A stretch of 21,950 nucleotides of DNA, taken from positions 1 to 21,950 of the forward strand of contig JACRNN010000154.1 in assembly GCA_016234955.1 (NCBI GenBank), read 5' to 3'. Below the pieces are notes generated by a model. It worked only from the letters and a program-made list of their open reading frames with translations. It did not search any database and had not been told where the DNA came from. Numbering within the stretch: position 1 is the stretch's first letter; every line of letters starts with the position of its first letter. The DNA comes from Deltaproteobacteria bacterium (GTDB taxonomy: Bacteria; Desulfobacterota; GWC2-55-46). Both the position numbers and the translations under genes were made by a program. Shown here piece by piece: positions 7,990-14,127 of this stretch.

Positions 7990-8796
7990 TTATTCCGCCA
8001 ACCGGGCCAGCTCCGCCCCTTCCAGCCTCTCTCCGAAGAACCTTCTCCCGACCGTAACGAAGCGCTCAGGAGAGTCGGTGACGAAGAACCTGTGGACCGC
8101 GCGCGCCTCCGCGCCGTTATTCCGCATGGAGCTTTCCATCAACACGCGCTTGACCTCTTCGGCTGTAGATTCCGCTGAGTCGATGAGGGTGACGCCTGCG
8201 CCCATCACCTTTGCCAGGACCCCCTTGAGCAGAGGGTAGTGCGTGCACCCGAGCACGAGCGTATCTATGCCGTGGGCTTTAAGCCCTCCGAGGTATCTCT
8301 CTGCCACGCTCAAGGTGACGTCGTCGTCTGTCCAGCCCTCTTCAACAATGGGGACAAAAAGGGGGCATGCAACGGCAAAGGTCGCCACCTCCGGGTCGAG
8401 GGCCTTTATCGCGGAAGAGTATGCGTTGCTCCTGATGGTGCCTTCCGTGCCTATGACCCCGATCCTCCTGGTCCGCGTGGCCCGCAGAGCGGCCTTTGCC
8501 CCCGGCTCTATGACGCCTATGACCGGTATGGCAAGCTCTTTTTTAAGCCGGCCGAGCGCGTAGGCCGAGGCCGTGTTGCACGCGGCTACTAACATCTTTA
8601 TCCCGTGCCTGAGAAGGAAATGGGCTATCTCAATGGAGTATCTCTCAACAGTCTCCCTTGATTTATTCCCGTATGGGACCCTGGCGGTATCTCCGAGATA
8701 TATGGTATTCTCCTTCGGTAGAAGCCTTGTTATCTCTCTTAATACGGTAAGCCCTCCGATGCCGGAGTCGAAGATACCTATGGGGTTCTGGTTCAT
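7990..8796 (-). CDS. murI: Glutamate racemase
   Basis: Cofactor-independent racemase that makes D-glutamate for peptidoglycan precursors in the cytoplasm. Its 268 residues are family-typical. The two catalytic cysteines are Cys73 in AACNTAS and Cys183 in LGCTHYPL. The N-terminal GIFDSGIGGLTV loop (Asp10, Ser11) and LGDTARVPYGNKS are also present. It is first gene of a minus-strand operon with the GerMN protein and aspA. Two tandem sigma-70-like promoters lie just upstream. The Shine-Dalgarno is weak. The divergent neighbour is polX. Confidence 0.95.
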   Translation of the reverse strand: MNQNPIGIFDSGIGGLTVLREITRLLPKENTIYLGDTARVPYGNKSRETVERYSIEIAHFLLRHGIKMLVAACNTASAYALGRLKKELAIPVIGVIEPGAKAALRATRTRRIGVIGTEGTIRSNAYSSAIKALDPEVATFAVACPLFVPIVEEGWTDDDVTLSVAERYLGGLKAHGIDTLVLGCTHYPLLKGVLAKVMGAGVTLIDSAESTAEEVKRVLMESSMRNNGAEARAVHRFFVTDSPERFVTVGRRFFGERLEGAELARLAE

Positions 8797-8816
8797 GGTG
8801 ACGGTTTTAATCCTCT

Positions 8817-8845
8817 ATTCTATAGAAATACGGCGGGTTTTTCAA
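8817..8845 (-). promoter_or_regulatory. Promoter P1 of the murI operon
   Basis: On the minus strand TTGAAA (8840-8845) is separated by exactly 17 bases from TAGAAT (8817-8822), each 5 of 6 to the sigma-70 consensus. Transcription would start about 15-20 bases before the murI ATG. Confidence 0.6.
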
Positions 8846-8873
8846 GTTTAGGGAATACCGGCGTTATTGTCAA
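8845..8873 (-). promoter_or_regulatory. Promoter P2 of the murI operon
   Basis: A perfect -35 TTGACA (8868-8873) is followed after 17 bases by TAAACT (8845-8850). It sits directly upstream of P1, its -10 abutting the P1 -35, so the two overlap by one base and could interfere with each other. Confidence 0.55.
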
Positions 8874-8913
8874 TTGAAATCCCCTGTCAGCCATGCGGCA
8901 GGTAATACGCCCG

Positions 8914-8942
8914 CTGTGCTTGTCGATAAAGTATTGTATAAT
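8914..8942 (+). promoter_or_regulatory. Possible promoter of polX
   Basis: A perfect -10 TATAAT is at 8937-8942, 47 bases before the proposed polX start. The -35 is poor: CTGTGC at 8914-8919 gives a 17-base spacer. It lies within the longer polX frame, which argues for the later start codon. Confidence 0.45.
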
Positions 8943-8988
8943 AGTATCGGACTTCTTGCAATGTTACGTCAAGCAAAGGACCCCGGTT

Positions 8989-10725
8989 ATGGAAAACGTC
9001 GAGATAGCGCGGATATTCGCCGAGATAGCCGAGCTCCTTGAGATGAAGGACGAGGACCGCTTCCGCATACGCTCCTACAGGAACGCCGCCCTCGTGATAG
9101 AGGGGCACACCGAGAGCCTCAAAACCCTTTATGAAAAGGGGGGCGAGGACAACCTCAAGCACATACACGGCGTGGGCGAGAGCATAAGGTCCAAGATAGT
9201 CGAATTGCTTACAACCGGAAGGTGCGCGTACCACGACGAGTTTTTAAAGGAACTGCCCGCCGGGCTATTTGACATCCTGAAGATATCAGGAATAGGCCCG
9301 AAGAAGGCGGCCCAGCTCTACAAAGAGCTCGGGATTTCAACGGTGGATGAGCTTGAGAGGGCCGCCAAAGGGGAGAGGCTGAGGGAATTGGCGGGGTTCG
9401 GCGAGAAGACCGAGAAGAAAATATTGAAGGGCATAGCCGGGCTCAAGGCCGCATCCGGGAGGTTCAAGCTCTCGGTAGCGCTCCCGTATGCCGAGTCGTT
9501 CGTGGCCCATATCAAAAAGGCCGGGGGCGCGATAGACGTGGTGCCCGCCGGTAGCCTCAGGAGATGGAAGGAGACGGTCGGTGACCTCGACATACTCGTG
9601 ACCTGCGCAAACGCCGGGCCTGTCATGGAGGCGTTCGTCTCGCATCCTGACGTGAAGGAGATAACGGCGAAGGGGCCGACCAAATCGACCGTTGTCCTGA
9701 AGGCGGGCCTCCAGGTCGATATCAGGGTGCTTGAGAAGGAGGCCTTTGGCGCGGCACTCCAGTACTTCACCGGCTCAAAGGCCCACAACGTGGCCCTGAG
9801 GGACAGGGCCAAGAAGATGGGCCTCAAGATAAGCGAGTACGGCGTCTTTGACGGGAAGGGGAGACGTGTGGCCGGAGAGAGCGAAGAGGACGTTTACAGG
9901 GCCGTGGGCCTGCCGTGGATATCGCCTGAGCTGAGGGAGAACATGGGCGAGATAGAGGCGGCATTGGAGGGCAGGCTACCGAAGGAGTTGTGCGTCAAGG
10001 ACATAAGGGGCGACCTCCACCTGCATACCGACGAGAGCGACGGCGGCAACACCCTTGAGGAGATGGCCGAGGCCGCGATGGCCCTTGGATACGAGTACAT
10101 AGCTGTGACAGACCATTCAAGGGCCGTGGGCGTGGCGCACGGTTTGGACGAGAAGCGGGCTATACGGCAGATGGAGGCGATAGACGGCTTCAACGCAAGG
10201 CTTGAGAAGAAGGGGATCAAGTTCAGGGCGCTCAAGGGGGCCGAGGTAGACATCAGGGCCGACGGCACGCTCGACCACCCGGACGCCGTGCTGGACAGGC
10301 TCGACTGCGTGGTCGGGGCCATACATTCGTCCTTCAATATGGAGCTTGCGGAGATGACCGCGAGGATAATAAAGGGGATAAGGTCCAACAGGCTACACAT
10401 ATTCGCCCACCCCACAGGGAGGCTCATAAACTCGCGGGAGCCTTACCAGATCGATATGGCAGGGGTGATGGACGAGGCCAAAAAATATGGAGTTGCCATG
10501 GAGCTCAATTCGCACCCGGACAGACTCGACTTGAACGACGTCCACTGCAGGCTCGCCAGGGAGAAGGGGGTGATGGTCGCCATATCGACAGACGCCCATT
10601 CAACCGGCCACCTCCGGAATATCAGCTACGGCATCCATACCGCCAGACGCGGCTGGCTTGAGAAAAAGGACGTATTGAACACGAAGACGCTCAAGGGGCT
10701 GATGAAGGCGCTCAAGAGGGGGTGA
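8989..10725 (+). CDS. polX: DNA polymerase/3'-5' exonuclease PolX (pol beta-like plus PHP domain)
   Basis: A 578-residue family-X DNA polymerase for gap-filling repair, fused to a PHP metal-dependent nuclease domain. I start it at ATG 8989 (AAAGGA 8 bases upstream) rather than the frame start at 8893, because the residues before it do not resemble the family and a TATAAT lies in that stretch. Order: an N-terminal 8-kDa-like helical region and helix-hairpin-helix motifs (HIHGVGESIRSKI at 58-70, ISGIGPKKAAQLY at 99-111). Next is the palm with GSLRRWKETVGDLDILV (Asp199, Asp201) and the third Asp244 in LQVDIRV. The PHP domain from about 338 has GDLHLHTDES (His344, His346), VTDHS (His376), GAEVDI (Glu419), AIHSSF (His446), FAHPTG (His474) and STDAHS (Asp535, His537). 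All expected catalytic residues are present, so both activities look intact. Confidence 0.95.
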   Translation: MENVEIARIFAEIAELLEMKDEDRFRIRSYRNAALVIEGHTESLKTLYEKGGEDNLKHIHGVGESIRSKIVELLTTGRCAYHDEFLKELPAGLFDILKISGIGPKKAAQLYKELGISTVDELERAAKGERLRELAGFGEKTEKKILKGIAGLKAASGRFKLSVALPYAESFVAHIKKAGGAIDVVPAGSLRRWKETVGDLDILVTCANAGPVMEAFVSHPDVKEITAKGPTKSTVVLKAGLQVDIRVLEKEAFGAALQYFTGSKAHNVALRDRAKKMGLKISEYGVFDGKGRRVAGESEEDVYRAVGLPWISPELRENMGEIEAALEGRLPKELCVKDIRGDLHLHTDESDGGNTLEEMAEAAMALGYEYIAVTDHSRAVGVAHGLDEKRAIRQMEAIDGFNARLEKKGIKFRALKGAEVDIRADGTLDHPDAVLDRLDCVVGAIHSSFNMELAEMTARIIKGIRSNRLHIFAHPTGRLINSREPYQIDMAGVMDEAKKYGVAMELNSHPDRLDLNDVHCRLAREKGVMVAISTDAHSTGHLRNISYGIHTARRGWLEKKDVLNTKTLKGLMKALKRG

Positions 10726-10727
10726 GG

Positions 10728-10783
10728 GAAGCCCATCAGATTTCGTGATGGGCTTCGCTACGCTCAACCCATCTACCGTGCTA
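10728..10783. repeat. Palindromic repeat S1 (hairpin downstream of polX)
   Basis: Directly after the polX stop, GAAGCCCATCA (10728-10738) pairs perfectly with TGATGGGCTTC (10746-10756), an 11-bp stem with a 7-base loop. The sequence from 10740 to 10783 recurs in inverted orientation at 11552-11596 with two substitutions and one gap. The pair brackets hicBA. It may also slow or stop polX transcription, but no U-run follows. Confidence 0.7.
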
Positions 10784-10797
10784 AGGTGGGAGCAGTC

Positions 10798-10891
10798 TCC
10801 ATTGCGGGTTCAGGTTTGCAACCTGAACCCTGAATTTCGATCTGGCAGCCACGAATCATTCGGGTTCAATCTGCAAGATTGAACCCGCTAG
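10798..10891. repeat. Double-hairpin repeat R, copy 1
   Basis: A 94-bp element made of two hairpins: GGGTTCAGGTT/AACCTGAACCC, then CGGGTTCAATCT/AGATTGAACCCG, with a 30-base linker containing TCGATCTGGCAGCCACGAAT. The outer ends GCGGGTTCA and TGAACCCGC are themselves inverted. It differs from copy 3 at four positions. It lies upstream of hicB. Confidence 0.85.
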
Positions 10892-10921
10892 GCGGCGGGG
10901 GCTACGTCGGCTTTTTTGCTA

Positions 10922-10951
10922 TTTACCGCAGGTAATGCTTCGTGGTATAAT
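10922..10951 (+). promoter_or_regulatory. Promoter of hicBA
   Basis: TTTACC (10922-10927) and a perfect TATAAT (10946-10951) are separated by 18 bases. The -10 ends 20 bases before the hicB ATG, and GGAGGT lies at 10959-10964. It begins about 30 bp after repeat copy 1. Confidence 0.6.
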
Positions 10952-10971
10952 TTTGTGCGGAGGTAAAGAGC

Positions 10972-11181
10972 ATGAGGCACGTAATTCTTGAACCTGCCGA
11001 GGAAGGCGGCTATACAGTCTATTGCCCGTCTTTGCCTGGGTGTATAAGCGAAGGCGAAACCCGCGAAGAAGCTCTCAGCAACATCAGGGAGGCGATTGCG
11101 CTTTACATCGAAAGCCTCGTTGAACACGGCGAACCTGTCCCGCCTGATATCGGCGTTGAGGTTGAGGCTGTCGCCGTATGA
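10972..11181 (+). CDS. hicB: HicB-family antitoxin (short form)
   Basis: A 69-residue antitoxin of the type II HicAB module. It shows the partial RNase H-like HicB fold: RHVILEPAEEGGYTVYCPSLPGCISEGETREEALSNIREAI is closely family-like. Unlike longer HicB proteins (E. coli, Yersinia), it ends soon after this domain and has no C-terminal helix-turn-helix or ribbon-helix-helix, so it may not bind its own operator. Start is ATG with GGAGGT 7 bases upstream. The gene precedes the toxin and overlaps it by 4 bp (ATGA), giving translational coupling. It neutralises HicA by blocking its active site (family knowledge). Confidence 0.88.
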   Translation: MRHVILEPAEEGGYTVYCPSLPGCISEGETREEALSNIREAIALYIESLVEHGEPVPPDIGVEVEAVAV

Positions 11182-11396
11182 AGCTCCCGCAGGTCTCCGG
11201 CGAGACGTGCGTGAAGGCCCTCAAGCGCGCAGGGTTTCATATCGACCGGCAAAAAGGCAGTCATGTGGTCTTGCTCCGCGATAATCCGAAAGCGCGCGTC
11301 GTTGTCCCTGCTCACAAGATCATTAAAAAAGGCACTCTCCACCAGATCCTCATGGACTCAAATCTCAAGCTCGAAGACTTCCTGAATCTCCTTTAG
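11178..11396 (+). CDS. hicA: HicA-family mRNA interferase toxin
   Basis: A 72-residue toxin with the small dsRNA-binding-like fold of HicA/YcfA. Characteristic features are the start LPQVSGETCVKALKRAGF, the catalytic His29 in QKGSHVVL, and VVVPAHKIIKKGTLHQIL, which ends the fold. Family members cleave mRNA independently of ribosomes when not bound by HicB. Length and conserved His suggest it is intact and active. It overlaps hicB by 4 bp. Its stop is followed within 13 bp by repeat R copy 2. Confidence 0.9.
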   Translation: MKLPQVSGETCVKALKRAGFHIDRQKGSHVVLLRDNPKARVVVPAHKIIKKGTLHQILMDSNLKLEDFLNLL

Positions 11397-11408
11397 CCGT
11401 GGATAAGT

Positions 11409-11477
11409 CTGAACCCTGAATGTCGATCTGGCGGCCACGAATCATTCGGGTTCAATCTGCAAGATTGAACCCGCCAG
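11409..11477. repeat. Double-hairpin repeat R, copy 2 (left end truncated)
   Basis: These 69 bases are identical to the last 69 bases of copy 3 (12401-12469). The first 25 bases, which carry one arm of the left hairpin, are missing. The right hairpin CGGGTTCAATCT/AGATTGAACCCG is complete. It separates hicA from the higBA side of the island. Confidence 0.85.
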
Positions 11478-11551
11478 TAGTATTATATGTCCAGTGATTT
11501 GAGGGTAACAAAACATTAAAGTATTAGAAACTATTTCCGATAAGAGCACGG

Positions 11552-11596
11552 TAGCACGGTAGGATGGGTTGAGCGCGGCGAAGCCCATCACGAAAT
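11552..11596. repeat. Palindromic repeat S2 (inverted copy of S1)
   Basis: The reverse complement of 11552-11596 matches 10740-10783 with two substitutions and one inserted base. The shared core is ATTTCGTGATGGGCTTCGC ... CTCAACCCATC ... TACCGTGCTA. It lies just past the 3' end of higA. The preceding bases repeat AGCACGGT twice (about 11546-11560). Confidence 0.75.
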
Positions 11597-11618
11597 CATA
11601 TGAAAAGGGGACATGGCG

Positions 11619-11897
11619 TCAAGCCGCCTTTATCTGCTTGACTTTTATCTTTTTCCCTTTCATCTCCCAAAGGTCATACTGCATCTGCTGGGTAAGCCAG
11701 CTTTCCGGGGTGGTGTTGAAGGCTATGGATAGCCTCACGGCCATCTCAGGGCTTATGCCTATATGCCCGTTTATCAGCTCTGAAAGGGTTTTGCGGCTTA
11801 TTCCAAGGGCCTTTGCCGTCTCCGTTATGGTGAGGCCCAGAGGCTCTATGCAGAGCTTCTTTATGGTTTCGCCGGGGTGAGGGGGGTTGTGCATCAT
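11619..11897 (-). CDS. higA: HigA-family antitoxin, XRE helix-turn-helix
   Basis: A 92-residue antitoxin of the HigBA type II module. It has the family start HNPPHPGETIKKLCIEPLGLTITETAKALGISRKTLSELINGHIGISPEMAVRLSIAF, containing a Cro/CI-type helix-turn-helix (TETAKALGISRKTLSELING). HigA binds HigB and represses the operon. I prefer ATG 11897: an AAAGGAG lies 9 bases upstream, whereas the ATG at 11906 directly abuts it. The gene follows the toxin, the reversed order typical of higBA, with 15 bp between. The C-terminal end KGKKIKVKQIKAA is basic. Confidence 0.9.
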   Translation of the reverse strand: MMHNPPHPGETIKKLCIEPLGLTITETAKALGISRKTLSELINGHIGISPEMAVRLSIAFNTTPESWLTQQMQYDLWEMKGKKIKVKQIKAA

Positions 11898-11912
11898 GGT
11901 TTTCATCTCCTT

Positions 11913-12191
11913 TCAATGATAGTCAAGATAATCAACGTCAAAGGCGTCCTGCCCTTCAAACCTGTATATAACCCTCCAGTTACCGCTAACCTCTACCGCC
12001 CAGAAGCCTTTTAAGCCCCCTGATAGTCTGTGGAGCCTCAGCCCCGGAAGGTTCATATCTTCAGGTTCACGGGCCGCGTCAAGGCGCGCAAGTATCAACC
12101 GCAGCCTGTCCGCGTGCTTCGCCTGTATCCCAGCCTTGCTTCCTGTAGAATAAAAGGCTTTCATTCCCTTATGGCGGAAGCTCTTTATCAT
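11913..12191 (-). CDS. higB: HigB-family toxin (RelE superfamily mRNA interferase)
   Basis: A 92-residue RelE/ParE-fold toxin. Family-like segments are MIKSFRHKGMKAFYSTGSKAG, ADRLRLILARLDAA, DMNLPGLRLHRLSGGLKGFWAVEVSGNWRVIYRF and the C-terminal DVDYLDYH. Characterised HigB proteins cut mRNA on the translating ribosome. It comes first in a higB-higA operon on the minus strand. No Shine-Dalgarno is seen: a sigma-70-like promoter with TACAAT ending 6 bases before the ATG implies a leaderless transcript. A perfect palindrome lies in the promoter spacer. All typical blocks are present, so it is probably functional. Confidence 0.9.
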   Translation of the reverse strand: MIKSFRHKGMKAFYSTGSKAGIQAKHADRLRLILARLDAAREPEDMNLPGLRLHRLSGGLKGFWAVEVSGNWRVIYRFEGQDAFDVDYLDYH

Positions 12192-12197
12192 TGGCAG

Positions 12198-12226
12198 ATT
12201 GTAACCCTATCCGTTACGGAGCGCAA
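12198..12226 (-). promoter_or_regulatory. higBA promoter with overlapping palindromic operator
   Basis: On the minus strand TTGCGC (12221-12226) and TACAAT (12198-12203) are exactly 17 bases apart. A perfect 11-base palindrome TCCGTAACGGA (12210-12220) fills the spacer next to the -35, a natural place for HigA to bind and repress. The predicted transcription start falls at or next to the A of the higB ATG (12191). Confidence 0.65.
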
Positions 12227-12375
12227 GAGGTTTCTTATCCCTTTTTCACCAGCATGGTAGCCCTACAACCCTGCAGGTTGGGCACAGCCCACGCTCCTTT
12301 ATGCGGATTTTTTTCTGCTCCCTTCAGGGAGCAGTCTTGTAGGGTGGGCTGAGCCCACCCTTATTCATGCAGTTT

Positions 12376-12469
12376 TCCATTGCGGGTTCAGGTTTACAAC
12401 CTGAACCCTGAATGTCGATCTGGCGGCCACGAATCATTCGGGTTCAATCTGCAAGATTGAACCCGCCAG
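12376..12469. repeat. Double-hairpin repeat R, copy 3
   Basis: Full 94-bp copy in the same orientation as copies 1 and 2, with four differences from copy 1 and none from copy 2 over their shared 69 bases. It lies 38 bp beyond the end of the CorC-like gene. Together the three copies frame first hicBA and then higBA. Confidence 0.85.
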
Positions 12470-12507
12470 GGTATAAGAGGTTTTCTGATAAAATCCCCAT
12501 CCTCCCT

Positions 12508-13848
12508 CTACGCCCCGACCCTGGCAACCTTCCCGGCCGTTTCTATCGGCTCCACCTTGACCTTGACTATCCTGTTAGACTCGACGTCCACGACCGTGAA
12601 CCTGCGGTTCTGGTAGGTCACGAACTCGCCGCCCCTGGGGATCCTCTGAAGCTTGGCGAGCATGAAGCCGGCCAGCGTATGGAACTCCTCCATATCCTCC
12701 TCCTTGATTACGATCCCCACGTCCTCAAGGTCCCTCAAGGAGGCCGATGCGTCTATGACGAGCGTGCCGTCCTTGAGCTTCTCCACGAGCCCGCCCTTGC
12801 CCACGTCGTACTCGTCCTCTATCTCCCCGACTATCTCTTCGAGTATGTCCTCGATGGTGACGAGGCCGTCCACCCCGCCGTGCTCATCCACGACTATGGC
12901 CATGTGGACCTTCCTCCTCTGCATCTCCCTCAGGAGCCTGCTTATCATGATGGAGTTGGGGACGAAGTACGGGGTCCTCATAAGGTCGGGCATCTCGGCC
13001 TTCACGCCCTTTTCCATGGCGTTGAAGACGTCCTTGTTGAAGAGTATCCCGGCCACGTTCTCGATGCTCTCGATGTAGACCGGATACCTTGAAAAGCCGG
13101 TCTCGGCGATTATCTTCATGGCCTCGCTGAAAGGAGTGTCGATGTCTATGGCCGTGATCTTGTGCTTAGGGACCATCACCTCCCTGACGGTGGTGTCGGC
13201 GAACTCGAAGACGCCGTGGAGGAGATCTACCTCGGCCTCTTCCAGCGCCCCGGCGGCCCGGCCCTCCTTGATCATGTATTTTATCTCTTCCTCGGAGAAA
13301 AAGACCTTCTTCTCCGTGCCCTTTACGCCGAGCAGACTTACGACCGCCCCGGTTGACGCGGTAAGGAGCCCCACCACCAGGGCCGAGACCTTTGAAAGGA
13401 GGGTTATCGGCCTCGCTGAAAAGCAGGCGATCCTCTCGGAGAACCTCAACGCGAGGGTCTTGGGCACAAGCTCGCCCAGCACGAGGGTGGCGTAGGAGAT
13501 CACTATGACGACCACGCCGACCGCGAAAAATTCAGCCGATTCCTGTATGATGCCGACCGGTATGGAGAGGAAGACGGGCTTGAGGAATTCAGCGGCGGTG
13601 ACGCCGCCGATGACGGAGGCGAGGGTGCCCACAACGGTTACGCCGACCTGGACGGTGGCGAGGAACCGGTCAGGCGCCTCCTTCATCCTGGAGACGGCCT
13701 GGGCTGACAGGTTGCCCTCCTTGGCGAGCTTTTCTATGACGCTTCTTTTTGCGGATATGATGGCTATTTCCGCGCCTGAGAAGAACCCGTTCAGAAGTAT
13801 CAAGACCGTTATGATTACGGCCTCAATGATAAGTCCTTCTAATGACAC
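12508..13848 (-). CDS. CNNM/CorC (HlyC/CorC, UPF0053) family membrane protein with CBS pair
   Basis: A 446-residue integral membrane protein of the DUF21/CNNM family, proposed to export Mg2+/Co2+ or related divalent cations. The order of domains is typical. A DUF21 transmembrane region covers about 1-190 (start SLEGLIIEAVIITVLILLNGFFSGAEIAII, then ATVQVGVTVVGTLASVIGG and LVLGELVPKTLALRFSE). A linker EEEIKYMIKEGRAAG follows. A CBS pair spans about 215-335, ending in HGGVDGLVTIEDILEEIVGEIEDEYD, and a C-terminal CorC_HlyC domain runs from about 350 to the end. Older annotations call such proteins hemolysins; nothing here supports that. The start is GTG at 13848 with only a weak ribosome-binding site, but it matches the family N-terminus. 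Confidence 0.92.
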   Translation of the reverse strand: MSLEGLIIEAVIITVLILLNGFFSGAEIAIISAKRSVIEKLAKEGNLSAQAVSRMKEAPDRFLATVQVGVTVVGTLASVIGGVTAAEFLKPVFLSIPVGIIQESAEFFAVGVVVIVISYATLVLGELVPKTLALRFSERIACFSARPITLLSKVSALVVGLLTASTGAVVSLLGVKGTEKKVFFSEEEIKYMIKEGRAAGALEEAEVDLLHGVFEFADTTVREVMVPKHKITAIDIDTPFSEAMKIIAETGFSRYPVYIESIENVAGILFNKDVFNAMEKGVKAEMPDLMRTPYFVPNSIMISRLLREMQRRKVHMAIVVDEHGGVDGLVTIEDILEEIVGEIEDEYDVGKGGLVEKLKDGTLVIDASASLRDLEDVGIVIKEEDMEEFHTLAGFMLAKLQRIPRGGEFVTYQNRRFTVVDVESNRIVKVKVEPIETAGKVARVGA

Positions 13849-13938
13849 TTAAACACCCGTGAGAGATATCCTTTGTGGTTTGAGCGGTATAAGGCGTTTT
13901 TGGCCGGTTTTTGCAAACATGTATACGGCATTTTTGTA

Positions 13939-13968
13939 ATTATAGCATATAAGCGGCAATTAAGGCAA
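13939..13968 (-). promoter_or_regulatory. Extended -10 promoter of the CorC-like gene
   Basis: On the minus strand TTGCCT (13963-13968) is followed after 18 bases by a perfect TATAAT (13939-13944), preceded by TGC to give the extended -10 TGCTATAAT. The leader would be roughly 85 bases to the GTG start. Confidence 0.6.
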
Positions 13969-13981
13969 ACCATCGCCTTAA

Positions 13982-14007
13982 GCGCGCCGCCCTTGCGAAC
14001 GGCGCGC
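13982..14007. repeat. GC-rich hairpin
   Basis: GCGCGCCG (13982-13989) pairs perfectly with CGGCGCGC (14000-14007) around a 10-base loop. It lies upstream of the CorC-gene promoter and downstream of eno on the minus strand. The T-run needed for a terminator is missing. Confidence 0.5.
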
Positions 14008-14029
14008 AAAAGGGGGCGCCGGTTATCTC

Positions 14030-14064
14030 TTGAAGCTCCCCGCAGTAATCCGCGAGGGAGCTTC
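14030..14064. repeat. Palindromic repeat U, copy 1
   Basis: GAAGCTCCC (14032-14040) pairs with GGGAGCTTC (14056-14064) around an imperfect inner stem. The left arm TTGAAGCTCCCCGC recurs exactly in copy 2 near 20690. It sits between the CorC-like gene and enolase. Confidence 0.65.
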
Positions 14065-14102
14065 GAGATGTAAGGAAGTCTATTTCTATTCGCTCGCTTG
14101 AT

Positions 14103-14120
14103 CCCGCAGCAGGCTGCGGG
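14103..14120 (-). terminator. Possible eno terminator hairpin (no U-tract)
   Basis: CCCGCAGC (14103-14110) and GCTGCGGG (14113-14120) form a near-continuous palindrome 7 bases past the enolase stop. Placement suits a terminator, but there is no T-run on the minus-strand side, so it may only protect the mRNA 3' end. Confidence 0.4.
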
Positions 14121-14127
14121 CGGGGCG

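Larger units (their letters stand above)
12192..12507. other. Palindrome-rich intergenic region upstream of higB
   Basis: No gene is visible in these 316 bases. Besides the higBA promoter and repeat R copy 3, two perfect hairpins are present. CTGCTCCC (12315-12322) pairs with GGGAGCAG (12327-12334), and GGGTGGGC (12342-12349) with GCCCACCC (12353-12360). A further partial palindrome GGGC-ACA-GCCC lies near 12280-12290. AGCCCTACAA near 12259 and TTGTAGGG near 12338 are also inverted. Neither hairpin has a U-run on a side that would make a terminator for a neighbouring gene. Confidence 0.65.

Noticed and set aside
8893..8988. Longer N-terminus for PolX
   Set aside because: The extra 32 residues do not resemble the family, a TATAAT lies inside this stretch, and ATG 8989 has a good ribosome-binding site.
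12315..12334. CTGCTCCC/GGGAGCAG hairpin as a terminator
   Set aside because: The adjacent T-run precedes the stem on the plus strand and so would be an A-run after it on the minus strand; no U-tail on either transcript.
10798..12469. The R repeats as integron attC sites with hicBA and higBA as cassettes
   Set aside because: The size (94 bp), palindromes and toxin-antitoxin cargo fit loosely, but I could not find the GTTRRRY / RYYYAAC core pairs of attC. The two modules are in opposite orientations and no integrase is visible. A REP-like element is the safer reading.
12412..13092. 226-codon plus-strand open frame over the CorC-like gene
   Set aside because: Antisense shadow of a conserved membrane protein; no ribosome-binding site or recognisable domain.
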